From positions 34,508-98,507 of the forward strand of contig NZ_CP089546.1 in NCBI RefSeq assembly GCF_021233055.1: a DNA stretch of 64,000 nucleotides. The letters run 5' to 3'. This DNA comes from Spirosoma oryzicola. GTDB lineage: Bacteria; Bacteroidota; Bacteroidia; Cytophagales; Spirosomataceae. Position 1 is the stretch's first letter; the number at the start of each line of letters is the position of its first letter. The notes beneath the pieces are model-generated. The model saw only the letters and a list, made by a program, of their open reading frames with translations. It was not told the origin of the DNA and did not search any database. Shown here in pieces: positions 35,312 through 45,003 of the stretch. The position numbers and the translations under genes were made by a program.

Positions 35312-36574
35312 TCAGTATAGATTGAAGAATTTCTTAAATGCAGGAACGACAATCGAAATTGGATTCTCCTGTTTAATGGTAATCTGGCCCATGCAGGAGG
35401 TACCTTCTTTAATGGCAATGTCGGGTCCTTTAGCCGATGTCCACTTGAAGCCGCTGTATGACTCATTATCTTTCTCAAAGACGACATGTACTTCGAAGAG
35501 CGGGCCTATTGCCAACAAACCTTTGGCTAGCTGATCATTTTTAACCGACGTCATCATGCCCTGCTGGGTGATCGGGAAGTCAGAAACGTACGTGACCCGG
35601 CCCTTGATAAATCCATACTCCTGTGGCTGTACGGTCGATGGCACCACGAAAGCCTCCATATCGCGCTTAATCTTCTTGCCATCCTGCGACGGAATGTAAA
35701 GAACACCCTTCAGGCTGGCCAATTGACCTTCTTCCTGATTTTTGAGTTTGAACAGCGGGGTCCCTGGCCCAACCATTACGCCCGCATCAGTGAGCACTTC
35801 GACAACTTCGCCACCGTAGGGGCTTTTAATGTTCGACTGTATATCGTAGCGCTCGGTCAGGAACTGAAGACTCCGTTCGGCTTCGGCAATCTGTTGTTTC
35901 TGGGTCGCAATGCGTTGTTGCAGCGAATACCCCGCATCGTGCTGCCGGTTGGAGACTTCGGCCAGCTGTACTTTCAGGCGTTCGATTGTATTCTTCGACG
36001 CATCGATCTGCTGTTTGGTACCAGCCACCTGCGCTTTCACAATCAACCCCTTTTCGACCAGGTTAACCTCCGATTCAAGCTGATTCGCCAGAAAAGCCAG
36101 CTTCTTTTTCTCGGCTTCAATTTCGCCCTGAATACTTAGCCGGTTCTGACTCATCAGCTCCCCTTCCAGCAAAGTGCCTCTGTTGCCGTACGAGATTATT
36201 TTGGTCAGTTCGTGTTTGCGTTCCGACAGGGTGGCTTTGGCATTCTCAATCTGCTGAACCAGCTCCGGCTGCTGCACCGTAGCCACTACGGCATCTTTCG
36301 CCACGTTATCGCCGATTCTGACCTGTAGTTTTACAAGCTGGCCCTGCGAGGTAGCTACCACTTCATGGACTTCGCCACCCAGTACGACCCCGGTTACATT
36401 CAGTTTGGTGCTTACCCGCCCGAAGACCGACCAGCCAATACCCGTAGCCAGCGCGGCAAAGACCACCGAAAGCGTAATCCAGGCTTTAGGACTGGTTACC
36501 TTAATCAATTGATCGAGCTTCTCGGGAGTCGACAGTTTTTCCAACGCCGACTGTCTAAAAAATCCTGCTGCCAT
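35312..36574 (-). CDS. NHLP bacteriocin system secretion protein (HlyD-like adaptor)
   Basis: 420 residues. One N-terminal membrane helix (WITLSVVFAALATGIGWSVF near 35-55), a beta-barrel/lipoyl part (GGEVHEVVATSQGQLVKLQV), a long coiled coil (about 100-235, with Glu/Lys/Gln heptads) and a second lipoyl half (IKSPYGGEVVEVLTDAG). This is the membrane-fusion protein linking the NHLP ABC pair to the outer-membrane TolC-like protein encoded next. Confidence 0.92.
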   Translation of the reverse strand: MAAGFFRQSALEKLSTPEKLDQLIKVTSPKAWITLSVVFAALATGIGWSVFGRVSTKLNVTGVVLGGEVHEVVATSQGQLVKLQVRIGDNVAKDAVVATVQQPELVQQIENAKATLSERKHELTKIISYGNRGTLLEGELMSQNRLSIQGEIEAEKKKLAFLANQLESEVNLVEKGLIVKAQVAGTKQQIDASKNTIERLKVQLAEVSNRQHDAGYSLQQRIATQKQQIAEAERSLQFLTERYDIQSNIKSPYGGEVVEVLTDAGVMVGPGTPLFKLKNQEEGQLASLKGVLYIPSQDGKKIKRDMEAFVVPSTVQPQEYGFIKGRVTYVSDFPITQQGMMTSVKNDQLAKGLLAIGPLFEVHVVFEKDNESYSGFKWTSAKGPDIAIKEGTSCMGQITIKQENPISIVVPAFKKFFNLY

Positions 36575-36578
36575 GACG

Positions 36579-38150
36579 TTAATTATTGTTTATATCAGGG
36601 ATGGTATAAAATGCGTTTCTGTCGATCACAAAGCCTTTGTTGTCTGGGGCTACCAGCGTTCCGGTGTCGTGTCTGAGATTGATGATTGCTCGGGCAAATT
36701 GCTGGTAAGCCTGTAGGTACCGGAGCTGTGCAGAAGTAAGTCGTTCCTGAAACAGGATCAAACTCAGGATGGTCGTCAGGCCCGACTGGAATTTGACCTG
36801 TTCGTCTTTGAACACATCCCGCGTATAGTTAAGGACTTCTTCGGCTTTCTGGAGGTTTGTAACGCTGTTGTCCAGATAGTTCAGGTCGTTACTGACGTCT
36901 AGCTCAATAATCCGCTGGATGTTGTTGACCACTACGTTTTGGTCGGTGACAGCCATTTGACTCTTGGTCAGACTGCCTCTCGCCCAGTTGTTATTGACCG
37001 GCATAGTGAACGTTAATTTGGCACCAGCTCCAATGTTTCTGCCTTCGTTGTTCGAGAAGGACGCCATCACATCGCTCATTCGATTGCCCGTACTGGCGCT
37101 TCCGTACGACACAAACCCAACCAGATCCAGCTGAGGTTTTACGTTGTTTTGTGCCAGTACATACTGCTGTTGCAGAGCCTCGTGGCCATGCCGGGCTGCC
37201 ATTAGATCGGCTCGTCGCTCTTTGGCAATTCGGATAAAATCAGCTTCGGCAAGCCCTCTTTTGAACGCTGATTCGGAAATTGTCGGGAAATCATTTTCAG
37301 GGATATCGATCGACAGGCTTTCCTCCGTGCTTAAGCCGATCACTTTTCCCAACTGTATCCGGGCGTTATACAGGTCTTGCTGAGCCATGATGGTTAGCTT
37401 TTCCTGATTAGCTAAATCCGACTTGACCTGTATCAGGTCGCCAGCTGGCTTTTTATCGCCTTTTACCAGCTCTTCAGTTACAGACAGTACGTTCCTGATC
37501 CTGTTTTCACTCTGTTTATAGATTTCCAGGCTCTTAAACGCGGTGTAGTAATTCCAGTAAGCCAGTCCAATTTGCCAGATCTCCGATGAGGTGGTAAACT
37601 CGTTACCACTCTTTGCATTGAGCACGTAGAGTGAGTTGGCTCGCTCCAAGGCTGTGACAATTGGCCTTCCTTTGCCTCTCAGCAACGGCTGGGTCAACGA
37701 AACATTCAGTGTGCTAGTATTACTTCCCAGATACAGACTTATTGGCTGGTTAAAGCTGTTGATCGGATAATTGTTGTTAGCGAACCCGTAGTTGAAGCTA
37801 AACTCCGTTAACTGCCCGGTACGTAGCCGCTTCCGTAAACCGGCCGACATATTCAGCGTGTTGTTTAGTAAGATGCTGTTTTCCAAAAAAGCGTTTCGGG
37901 GATCAGCCCCCAAAAGCCTGTATTGATTGTTTTGAAACACCAACTCGGAGAACGAGTTAAGGTCAAACGTGCTTCGCTGAATCCGTAGGTCCGCTTCGGC
38001 ACTACGGATAGCCAATCCGCTCCGTACGAGGGTAGGGTTCTTATCAAACGCTTTTCGGGAAATCTCAAGTAAGTCGCACTTGACCTGGGCGCATACGTCG
38101 CTGGTCAATGCCATTACGCCTATCAGAATGCCATATAGACAGTGTCTCAT
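36579..38150 (-). CDS. TolC family outer-membrane protein of the NHLP export system
   Basis: 523 residues with a signal peptide (CLYGILIGVMALTSDVCAQ). Two repeated outer-membrane-factor halves with long coiled coils are visible (about 150-300 and 320-500), including LRYLQAYQQFARAIINLRHD. It completes a tripartite conduit, so NHLP peptides here are probably released outside the cell. Gap to the adaptor gene 4 bp. Confidence 0.92.
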   Translation of the reverse strand: MRHCLYGILIGVMALTSDVCAQVKCDLLEISRKAFDKNPTLVRSGLAIRSAEADLRIQRSTFDLNSFSELVFQNNQYRLLGADPRNAFLENSILLNNTLNMSAGLRKRLRTGQLTEFSFNYGFANNNYPINSFNQPISLYLGSNTSTLNVSLTQPLLRGKGRPIVTALERANSLYVLNAKSGNEFTTSSEIWQIGLAYWNYYTAFKSLEIYKQSENRIRNVLSVTEELVKGDKKPAGDLIQVKSDLANQEKLTIMAQQDLYNARIQLGKVIGLSTEESLSIDIPENDFPTISESAFKRGLAEADFIRIAKERRADLMAARHGHEALQQQYVLAQNNVKPQLDLVGFVSYGSASTGNRMSDVMASFSNNEGRNIGAGAKLTFTMPVNNNWARGSLTKSQMAVTDQNVVVNNIQRIIELDVSNDLNYLDNSVTNLQKAEEVLNYTRDVFKDEQVKFQSGLTTILSLILFQERLTSAQLRYLQAYQQFARAIINLRHDTGTLVAPDNKGFVIDRNAFYTIPDINNN

Positions 38151-38170
38151 TGCCAGTCGATTTTCAGTTA

Positions 38171-38692
38171 TTAAACTTCCGAGAATCGATGCAACAGCTT
38201 GACAAAGCGCGATCCGGCCTGGGCCACACCATCCAGTACTTTAGCGTCTACCAAATCCTCGTCACCAGGGTTACCAAAACCGAGTTGCTCCGTAGTTTTC
38301 CGTAGCCGGTTCGACAGAAACAAGGCCAGGGCGTAGTAAAAGTTGGCTCTGAACTCAGCGTTGGTCAACAGCCGCAGATTGATTGTTTCCCGGGCAATTT
38401 GATAAATGACAGACGGGGCCGTAACAATCACCGAAACAGATGGTGGAGTCGATTCCAGAAAAGACATTTCACCCACCACTTCGCCAGCTTCCAGCTTGGC
38501 AATGCACTCATTGAAATTGTCATTGGCGCAGACAGCTAACTGACCCGATAAAACAATAAACAAACTATCGATAGCTTGCCCTTTATTAATCAGTCGATCT
38601 CCTGTTTCCAGTGTTAGTTTATTACCATTCTGGAGCATCCATTCTACATCTCTATCACTAAGATGGCCTAAGAAATACAGTACCCGCTTCAT
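38171..38692 (-). CDS. cyclic-nucleotide-binding-fold protein without HTH
   Basis: 173 residues. A single beta-roll of the CAP family (NGNKLTLETGDRLINKGQ, SLFIVLSGQLAVCA, EAGEVVGEMSFLE) is followed by helices but no DNA-binding helix-turn-helix. In the phosphate-binding cassette the Glu of GEM is present, but the Arg that contacts cyclic phosphate is replaced (TPPSVSV). Binding of cAMP is therefore doubtful. It is the first gene of the NHLP export run. Role likely regulatory through protein contact. Confidence 0.85.
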   Translation of the reverse strand: MKRVLYFLGHLSDRDVEWMLQNGNKLTLETGDRLINKGQAIDSLFIVLSGQLAVCANDNFNECIAKLEAGEVVGEMSFLESTPPSVSVIVTAPSVIYQIARETINLRLLTNAEFRANFYYALALFLSNRLRKTTEQLGFGNPGDEDLVDAKVLDGVAQAGSRFVKLLHRFSEV

Positions 38693-38811
38693 AGAATTTA
38701 TTGATTTATAGTATATGATTATTGTCTTTAAATACTGTCTAATACTCCACTCAGATGGTCACACCAAAAAGGCCGTCACAACCGATACGGTATGTTGCAA
38801 CACGTTCGTAT

Positions 38812-39534
38812 TTAGCGGGAAGAGCCTAAAAGTTGCTTAGGCGAAATGCTGTATTGCTCGGCGAAAAGTTTTGAAAAATAATGTACGTCTCTGTAGCCAA
38901 CCGTATAGGCAATTTGTGAAACAGACTGCTGTACGTAGCTGTCGATCAGTTGCCGGGCTTTATGCAGGCGAAGTATTCTTACGTATTTATTGGGAGTCAA
39001 CAAAATTAGGTTAAGAATCTTGCGGTGTAACTGTCGCTCGCTTATCGCCATCTTATATGATAGTTCGTTTAAGTCCAGATATTCCTGCCTTATGCTGCCG
39101 TATACTTCCCGCTCCAGATTTACCAGCCAATCCTGGTCTTTTTTGGCTACTTTCTGGGGCTGCAACTCCCCCAGACACATCTTTCTGACGTTTTCATTGG
39201 ATTCATAAATATGGAATATATCCGGGCGATCATGGTAGGTCAGGCTCAATGCATTTGTTTTCGCTTTGACCAAAATGTCTTCTACTATATCGCTTATTTC
39301 TTTGCTACTGGAAAAAAGAATCTGCTCAATACGTTGCTTATCATACATGCTCCCATTTTTGCTCACATTCATGATAGTCTCCAACGGATTTCTGATGTGT
39401 TGAGCAAGTTGCTCCAATGCATTAGGCGAATTCCAGTCAATGGCATTTTTCTTTGCTGTATGCATCGTAAATAGGATGGTGATTAGCGATGGGTAAAGAA
39501 CAGAAAACGGTACCATGCACTTTCTAACCCGCAT
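38812..39534 (-). CDS. AraC-type regulator with a kinase-like dimerisation hairpin
   Basis: 240 residues from the ATG at 39534, which has AAGGA eight bases upstream; an ATG at 39465 is the alternative. The segment LAQHIRNPLETIMNVSKNG, then FSSSKEISDIVEDILVKAK, looks like a HisKA two-helix hairpin with its His, but no ATP-binding domain follows. The C-terminal 110 residues are an AraC double HTH (LSYKMAISERQLHRKILNL and IAYTVGYRDVHYFSKLFAEQ). It probably controls the NHLP locus ahead of it. Confidence 0.85.
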   Translation of the reverse strand: MRVRKCMVPFSVLYPSLITILFTMHTAKKNAIDWNSPNALEQLAQHIRNPLETIMNVSKNGSMYDKQRIEQILFSSSKEISDIVEDILVKAKTNALSLTYHDRPDIFHIYESNENVRKMCLGELQPQKVAKKDQDWLVNLEREVYGSIRQEYLDLNELSYKMAISERQLHRKILNLILLTPNKYVRILRLHKARQLIDSYVQQSVSQIAYTVGYRDVHYFSKLFAEQYSISPKQLLGSSR

Positions 39535-39675
39535 GCATCAATTCCTTTGCAGGTAATACAAGTATCAATTTTACTGGAATTCGTCCCGGTGTACATTTGA
39601 ATTGAACCATTCTATAGTTTTGGACCCCCGCTTATAGCGTCAAAGTATACAATGGACTACCAAGAAGCACACGGA

Positions 39676-39927
39676 TCAAAGGGCAGTTTTTCGGATGCTG
39701 AGTTCCTTTCTGATTTCCTTAAGACTTACAAAGTTTAAACCAAGGAGTGGCAACAAGGAGAAGGGAATGACGAGAAAAGGCGTAAAACCTTTTTTGATCG
39801 TCAAAAGAATTGTCACAACGAAAAGGACAGTGAGTATACCCGCAAATACAGATGTAGCGGCTATGGTTGTCTTTTCCATCTTCATCAAGCTCTCTATGCT
39901 TTTATCTTTATAAGTATTGATCTTCAT
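39676..39927 (-). CDS. small two-helix membrane protein
   Basis: 83 residues from the ATG at 39927. After a short polar N terminus come two membrane helices (TSVFAGILTVLFVVTILLTI and FLVIPFSLLPLLGLNFVSL) and a basic tail. It resembles the small proteins often annotated as redox-active disulfide protein 2 in Bacteroidota, but has no Cys. The pattern S-x-E-x-L-x-x-x-E-K before helix 1 is shared with the 46427-46684 gene. Function unknown. Confidence 0.7.
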   Translation of the reverse strand: MKINTYKDKSIESLMKMEKTTIAATSVFAGILTVLFVVTILLTIKKGFTPFLVIPFSLLPLLGLNFVSLKEIRKELSIRKTAL

Positions 39928-40102
39928 TGTGGTAATTTTCAATTTACTGATTTATTAGATCTCGTGTATATCAATTACAGAGTATTCTCTATGATAGTAT
40001 ACCATCTGTTTCACAGAGTTGTACCAACAAAGAATTTAACAGAGTACAATTAGTAGAGAAACTACGCTTTACAAAAGTTATAACTTGCACATGAACTGTG
40101 CT

Positions 40103-41638
40103 TTACGACTCTAACCACCGATTAATATAAGTTAACTGTTCATTTTTATGTGCAGATGATAATAAGTCGACTCGGTGAAGTATATTTTGTAAACAATTGT
40201 ACTGAAATAATCTTAACGATTCGTTACCTTCCAAAAAATTATCCATGCATTGTAAACTAAAAATAGGTATCTCTCCATTGAGCATTTGACTTATTTCAAA
40301 ATCCAGTATAAACTTAAAATCTTGTCTATTTTCTCCTTTAAAGGCCTTTGACAACAAGTCGTATAGCTTAGACTGATATACTTCATGGCTTGACATAAAA
40401 GAAGCTGATCTCATATATTTCAAAATTTTAAAATACACAAAAGTGGGCCTCCATACATATCGCACTTCATTCTTCTTAAATAGTTGAAGAGGAGAGCTAT
40501 CAGATTTTAACTCATTCTTCGAACCTAAAAACATATCATACGCTTTAGTAAAGCCGCAAATAAAATGCTCTTTGTAATCATTTGCGAAAGTATACGTGCC
40601 ATTTAATTTTGGAATATTTTTATCCACTATTTTTCTCGTAGCAAAACGAGTAGTTCTTTTAGAATTTATGGTATTAGGATTTATTACTTTTTTTTCTAAA
40701 TCTATGACTTCAATATTTCCATTTACTCCATACCCTACAATGTCTGAAGGTAACCCAGTGTTTTGGTTTACGATCAAAAAACTTTCTAACACAGAAAAAG
40801 GAGGTATTTGATGTTGAACGTCCCACGTCCGAAAAGATTGGTCATTGAAAAAAGGTTGAATAATAGTTTCATGATCAATCATGAAAGGATTACTCCCTGA
40901 TGCGATTACATTTTCATGATGGCAATCCTTACTACCCAACAGCAAAGTAACCGCTAATAATATCCCTGCTTTATAATAGTATTCTTGTAAATCATCTTCC
41001 GAATTTACTTGTTCATAATTAACGAATTCTATCCAACCATAACTTTTACAATCTAATACTTTAAAAGTTTTTATGTTTGTTTTTAGCTTAAAATTAACCC
41101 ATTCAATAAAAAAATTATAAGAATTTGTTATACCTATATTTCTTGGTTTATATATTAATTTTGTACCATTTGATAAATATACTAAGGCTGTACCTTCACC
41201 ATTATGGCCATCACCAAGGCATACATCAATATCTATAATTTTACTACTATCTATATTAAATGTTGCTTTTATACTTTCAGAATCTTCTTTAAAACGGCTA
41301 ATAATATTACAAATATGATTTAAAAAATTAGTAACCTTCAGTTTCAATAATTTATCTAAAACAGGATAAATTATTGCTAAAGACAAATTTATTCTCTCTA
41401 TAAACTCATCAAAATCAGAACCCCCTTTATCGATAAAATCATCTAATTCTGATTGTAGTGTAACCTCAGCGACAGAGCTTAACTCTTCTAATAATTTATA
41501 CTCTAATTTATCTTTTACAAGCTGTGTTAATCCTAAATCAAAACTATTTGTAAAGTTTTCTGTATAATGAAAAATAACCTCAACAAATGGAATTGTTTTA
41601 AAACTTTCTTTAACAATATAAAAAGATTGTCTAATCAT
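40103..41638 (-). CDS. stand-alone DUF4135 protein (LanM dehydratase half without LanC domain)
   Basis: 511 residues, about half the usual LanM. The kinase-like dehydratase signature is intact: Lys164 in IYKPRN, Asp238-x-His240-x-x-Asn243 in KDCHHENV, Asp255 in MIDHET, and RYVWRPTFVYFKIL near 393. It should phosphorylate and eliminate Ser/Thr of a precursor. The C-terminal cyclase domain is missing; the protein ends naturally at a stop followed by non-coding sequence. Base composition is much more AT-rich than the flanks, suggesting transfer. Substrates are presumably the NHLP precursors at 44.1-46.0 kb. Confidence 0.88.
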   Translation of the reverse strand: MIRQSFYIVKESFKTIPFVEVIFHYTENFTNSFDLGLTQLVKDKLEYKLLEELSSVAEVTLQSELDDFIDKGGSDFDEFIERINLSLAIIYPVLDKLLKLKVTNFLNHICNIISRFKEDSESIKATFNIDSSKIIDIDVCLGDGHNGEGTALVYLSNGTKLIYKPRNIGITNSYNFFIEWVNFKLKTNIKTFKVLDCKSYGWIEFVNYEQVNSEDDLQEYYYKAGILLAVTLLLGSKDCHHENVIASGSNPFMIDHETIIQPFFNDQSFRTWDVQHQIPPFSVLESFLIVNQNTGLPSDIVGYGVNGNIEVIDLEKKVINPNTINSKRTTRFATRKIVDKNIPKLNGTYTFANDYKEHFICGFTKAYDMFLGSKNELKSDSSPLQLFKKNEVRYVWRPTFVYFKILKYMRSASFMSSHEVYQSKLYDLLSKAFKGENRQDFKFILDFEISQMLNGEIPIFSLQCMDNFLEGNESLRLFQYNCLQNILHRVDLLSSAHKNEQLTYINRWLES

Positions 41639-41683
41639 TTTCTATTTACTTATTTAGAATAAACACAGACAAAACTAACCTTA

Positions 41684-42295
41684 CTATCGATTTTTTACAT
41701 TAGGATTCACTAAAATCCCAAGACCAAAGTGATAGGGATAATTATACATATCATAGCCTGTATCCTTTGAAATATCTATGACAGCACGTCTAACCTCTAG
41801 AAAACTTTCAGTATCGTGAAAAATCACACAATCACTATTTTGAGCTGCCCAGAGTCCGCATTCATAAGTTTCTTTATAACTATGAACAATATCAACATGG
41901 GCGAAATCATAATAGTTTTTATCATTTGGTATCCAACTTTGATAATCCGACTTAATTAAATCTATATTTTCATAAACGGAAAGCCTGGCTCTTGTTTTAT
42001 CAAAATGCTCTTTTTTGTTAAATGTATGCTTATCACCCTCAAAGGTATCCACACCTATAACTTTATCAAAATAATTAGACAAAGCCACTGTTGAATAACC
42101 AAACTCAACGCCAAATTCAATACAAGATGTTCTATTCAAATTGAACCGAATTAGTATATCTTCAATTATTAATTCCAATCCTCTCCAAGCAGACATAATA
42201 TTTATCATTCTTTCAGGTTTCTTCTTACTAACTGGCTTATAGATAGGCATGTGTGTACTTGAAACGGGTATATTTACAGCTGTTTCTTGTAACAT
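41684..42295 (-). CDS. class I SAM-dependent methyltransferase
   Basis: 203 residues. The SAM-binding strand and loop CIEFGVEFGYSTVALSN, acidic residue in VIGVDTFEGD, and HVDIVHSYKETYECGLW plus CVIFHDTES resemble the Methyltransf_24/TylF-like group that methylates small molecules or sugars. It lies between a glycosyltransferase and the DUF4135 gene with short gaps, suggesting sugar or peptide tailoring of the NHLP product. Confidence 0.82.
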   Translation of the reverse strand: MLQETAVNIPVSSTHMPIYKPVSKKKPERMINIMSAWRGLELIIEDILIRFNLNRTSCIEFGVEFGYSTVALSNYFDKVIGVDTFEGDKHTFNKKEHFDKTRARLSVYENIDLIKSDYQSWIPNDKNYYDFAHVDIVHSYKETYECGLWAAQNSDCVIFHDTESFLEVRRAVIDISKDTGYDMYNYPYHFGLGILVNPNVKNR

Positions 42296-42360
42296 ATTCT
42301 TTTAAAATTAATTATATAATATTTATGACAACTTTTATAATTATTTGGAAACGCGTTCTT

Positions 42361-43551
42361 TCAAGCTAATGCATATTGAACAACTTCCTCCATTTGAAAA
42401 TTTAATGATGTCTCATTAATTTCAAGCCTCAGTCTATTCATCATGTCGAAATCTATCAACGTATTTTTTTCGAACCTGTTGATCATTTCAAGAAAGATAT
42501 CCCAATAGTTGGGGTTATCGTCTGGGTGAGGTATATGACCTGAAACGCCAAGTTCTTGTAATCTTTGCGCAATATCTTCTCGATCATAGCAGAGAGTACC
42601 CATTGTAAGAGAAGGTACTTTGTTCATAATTGGATAATGGTACATACCTGAACCGCATTGATGGATCACTAAGTTTGAGATTCCACAGATGTGATTTAAG
42701 GGAAGTAGTTTATTATAGAAAATCTCTTGTTTGTATACCTCATTTAATTTACAATCACAAGTAGTTATAACAGCGTAGTTGCGGTCTACAAAGAACTTCA
42801 GGAAATTTTCTATGGGAGTTCTATCTATTGTACCAGTTGTGATAAAAACTACAGGTTTTTCTTTATTGTTACTCAAAAATTCATCCAATCTGCTGGATAA
42901 ATCTTTTGAGGGTTTATCCATTATAAGAAGTGGTCCAGAATAAAAATATGAATCTCTGTCTGCTACGTTTTCCGGTAAACTCTCAATTGTTGGTATCCCG
43001 GGGATAATCTTGACTTTCGGTTTCACGTATTGTTGCAAAAAGTAGAAATCAGGATTATCATTGATATTAGATAATCCTACATCACTTAGATTTAATATAA
43101 ATCTAGACTTTTCATTATAATGCCCTTTTTGAATTGAATGAACATGATTACTTTTTCTAAAACGTTCATCAATCGATCTAAAAGTACCAGTTCGTTGAAT
43201 TGAAATTCGAGGTATGTCATTTTTTTCAGCAATCAGCGGAGATAAAAAAGAATTATCCTCAATTATAAGAGATGGCTTAACTTTATCGTAAGCTTCCTTT
43301 TCCATTTCTATAAGACACTCCCTCATATTTGAAACATTTTCAAAGGAGAGGGAAGTATCTTCAATAGCATAATCATAATTTATTGGCACAGACTGCACTC
43401 CCTGCATCATGAGAAACTTTTGTATACTACTATTAACTAAAAAAACGTTTTTAAATTCGGCATTTCTCCTCATATACCTCTGCTGAAGAACATACAAAGG
43501 AATAAAGTGTGAAAGCCCACCAACAACATAAGGAATAGTTAAAATATTCAT
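42361..43551 (-). CDS. GT1-like (UDP-glycosyltransferase fold) glycosyltransferase
   Basis: 396 residues from the ATG at 43551. GT-B fold: N-terminal YVVGGLSHFIPLYVLQQRY, C-terminal PVVFITTGTIDRTPIENF, LLPLNHICGISNLVIHQCGSGMYHYPIMNKVPSL, the donor-site His-x-Gly-like motif of MGT/UGT proteins. It could glycosylate a modified peptide. The MGT-type motif is recognisable but sequence is divergent and AT-rich. Confidence 0.82.
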   Translation of the reverse strand: MNILTIPYVVGGLSHFIPLYVLQQRYMRRNAEFKNVFLVNSSIQKFLMMQGVQSVPINYDYAIEDTSLSFENVSNMRECLIEMEKEAYDKVKPSLIIEDNSFLSPLIAEKNDIPRISIQRTGTFRSIDERFRKSNHVHSIQKGHYNEKSRFILNLSDVGLSNINDNPDFYFLQQYVKPKVKIIPGIPTIESLPENVADRDSYFYSGPLLIMDKPSKDLSSRLDEFLSNNKEKPVVFITTGTIDRTPIENFLKFFVDRNYAVITTCDCKLNEVYKQEIFYNKLLPLNHICGISNLVIHQCGSGMYHYPIMNKVPSLTMGTLCYDREDIAQRLQELGVSGHIPHPDDNPNYWDIFLEMINRFEKNTLIDFDMMNRLRLEINETSLNFQMEEVVQYALA

Positions 43552-44103
43552 CAAGATAAAATTATTTTAGGAGCTAAAAATTAAAATAAAGCTGTCTCAT
43601 CTAATAAACTTATTGTCACATTCTTTTTTCAGTTTCGTACAAGAAGCGTTTAATACGCGTCAGAACTACTTTTAAAAGCTAAACATTTTACAAAGTATCT
43701 TTAATCAAATATATAGTTTAAGCATACGTACTAAGTAAATATTAAGAATAATAAACATAATAAATAACTTTATAAAGCTATTTATTATAAGAAACTTTTA
43801 ATACGATTTCTTCTATTTTTGCGTCAGATAATCATTTCAATCGTAATGAACTATAATTGGAATATACAAAAACCATGAAATATAAATATTCAGATAAGAC
43901 TTTTCGAATTTAAATTATTAATTGAAATATATAAATAACTGAACTATTGATAAATATTCATTATCTATACTAAATAAAAACTAAATTTTGTTTAGCTTCC
44001 AGTTTCATCGTTTATACTTATTAACATTTCTGTAATAAGACATCAAACAGCCATTCATAAAGAATGGCTGTTTGATAATTCAAGGCTTTTTGTAGCTATA
44101 AGA
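43552..44103. other. AT-rich intergenic stretch between precursor genes and tailoring genes
   Basis: Very AT-rich, no supportable ORF. It contains the strong hairpin at 44042-44076 after the last precursor. A promoter for the glycosyltransferase-methyltransferase-DUF4135 run may lie here, but no clear element was recognised. Confidence 0.55.
44042..44076 (-). terminator. 15-bp perfect hairpin after the NHLP precursor array
   Basis: ATCAAACAGCCATTC and its exact reverse complement flank a 5-base loop. It starts 28 bp past the stop of the last precursor (44104). It probably limits read-through from abundant precursor mRNA into the modification genes. Confidence 0.8.
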
Positions 44104-44457
44104 TTAATCAGAAAGAGCCCAACATACTGCATACCCAATGGCAACGCCAAGCACATATGCACCACACACCATAGAAGTTCCTCCAGAAATTGTTTCTAAC
44201 TGCTCTTCAGTTAATACTAGATCATCAAAGTTGGGTTTTGCTGGAATGTTGAAATAAACCAGAGACTCATCCGTTTGATCTTCTACGACAATTCTTTTAT
44301 CAACAAGCATCGTTACGTTTTTCCCAGTAACTTGCTCGATTGTCGCCACAGGATTTTTTATTAATTGCTCTTTGAAAGCTGAACTTTCCCAAGCTTTCTG
44401 AGCCAAAGTTTTCATTAGCTCTATACCTGTTTCTTGTTGTTCTATTGTATTATTCAT
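44104..44457 (-). CDS. NHLP-leader RiPP precursor A
   Basis: 117 residues. The leader is of nitrile-hydratase-alpha-like (NHLP) type: LAQKAWESSAFKEQLIKNPV, EQVTGKNVTML, DQTDESLVYFNIPAKP, LTEEQLETISGG. The core (TSMVCGAYVLGVAIGYAVCW, then ALSD) is hydrophobic with two Cys. Likely modified by the DUF4135 protein and exported by the NHLP system. Last gene of the array. Confidence 0.9.
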   Translation of the reverse strand: MNNTIEQQETGIELMKTLAQKAWESSAFKEQLIKNPVATIEQVTGKNVTMLVDKRIVVEDQTDESLVYFNIPAKPNFDDLVLTEEQLETISGGTSMVCGAYVLGVAIGYAVCWALSD

Positions 44458-44495
44458 AATTTTTAATTTTTTATATTATTTTAGTTATTCGTGAG

Positions 44496-44831
44496 TTATT
44501 CGTGAGTTGCTGACCAAAGAGCTATCCCAACTACAAACCCGTAACCTATCGCACAAAAGGGGGTCGAGCCACCTGCAACCATTTCCAGTTGCTCTTCATT
44601 TAATTCTAAATTATTAGTATCTACTTGGGTAGGAATGTTAAAGTAAACCGTAGAATTGTCTGTTTGGTCCACTACTACCAGTTTTTTACCTTCGGGCAAA
44701 TTAATTTTATGACCCGTGAGCCTTTCCATCGCTCCCACTGGATTTGTCATCAATTCACTCTTAAACTGAGTATCTTCCCAAGCCTTCTGAATGACTTGAG
44801 CATTCAAATTTTGTTCTTGTATAAATTCCAT
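44496..44831 (-). CDS. NHLP-leader RiPP precursor B
   Basis: 111 residues. The leader has VIQKAWEDTQFKSELMTNPV, LTGHKINLPEGKKLVVVDQT, YFNIPTQV and LNEEQLEMVAGG. The core STPFCAIGYGFVVGIALWSA, then THE, is a hydrophobic helix with one Cys. Its end resembles the first membrane helix of the nearby 46427-46684 protein (VGVAIWSATHG), including codon-level identity. Confidence 0.9.
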   Translation of the reverse strand: MEFIQEQNLNAQVIQKAWEDTQFKSELMTNPVGAMERLTGHKINLPEGKKLVVVDQTDNSTVYFNIPTQVDTNNLELNEEQLEMVAGGSTPFCAIGYGFVVGIALWSATHE

Positions 44832-45003
44832 TTGTTCTGGTTATTTAATTTATAACTATTCTAGTTGTCTTAAACTCTTTTAGTAAAACATTCTTTTTGA
44901 GACTCTGAAATAGGTAGGGGGTGCGTTACTGAATTATATCATCCAGAAACGTCTATGCCAATAAAAGGCCAGATAGTATCATCCCTATAGCTCCTAGCTA
45001 ATT

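Noticed and set aside
38171..38692. Calling the cNMP-fold protein a CRP transcription factor
   Set aside because: There is no C-terminal helix-turn-helix and the phosphate-binding Arg is replaced.
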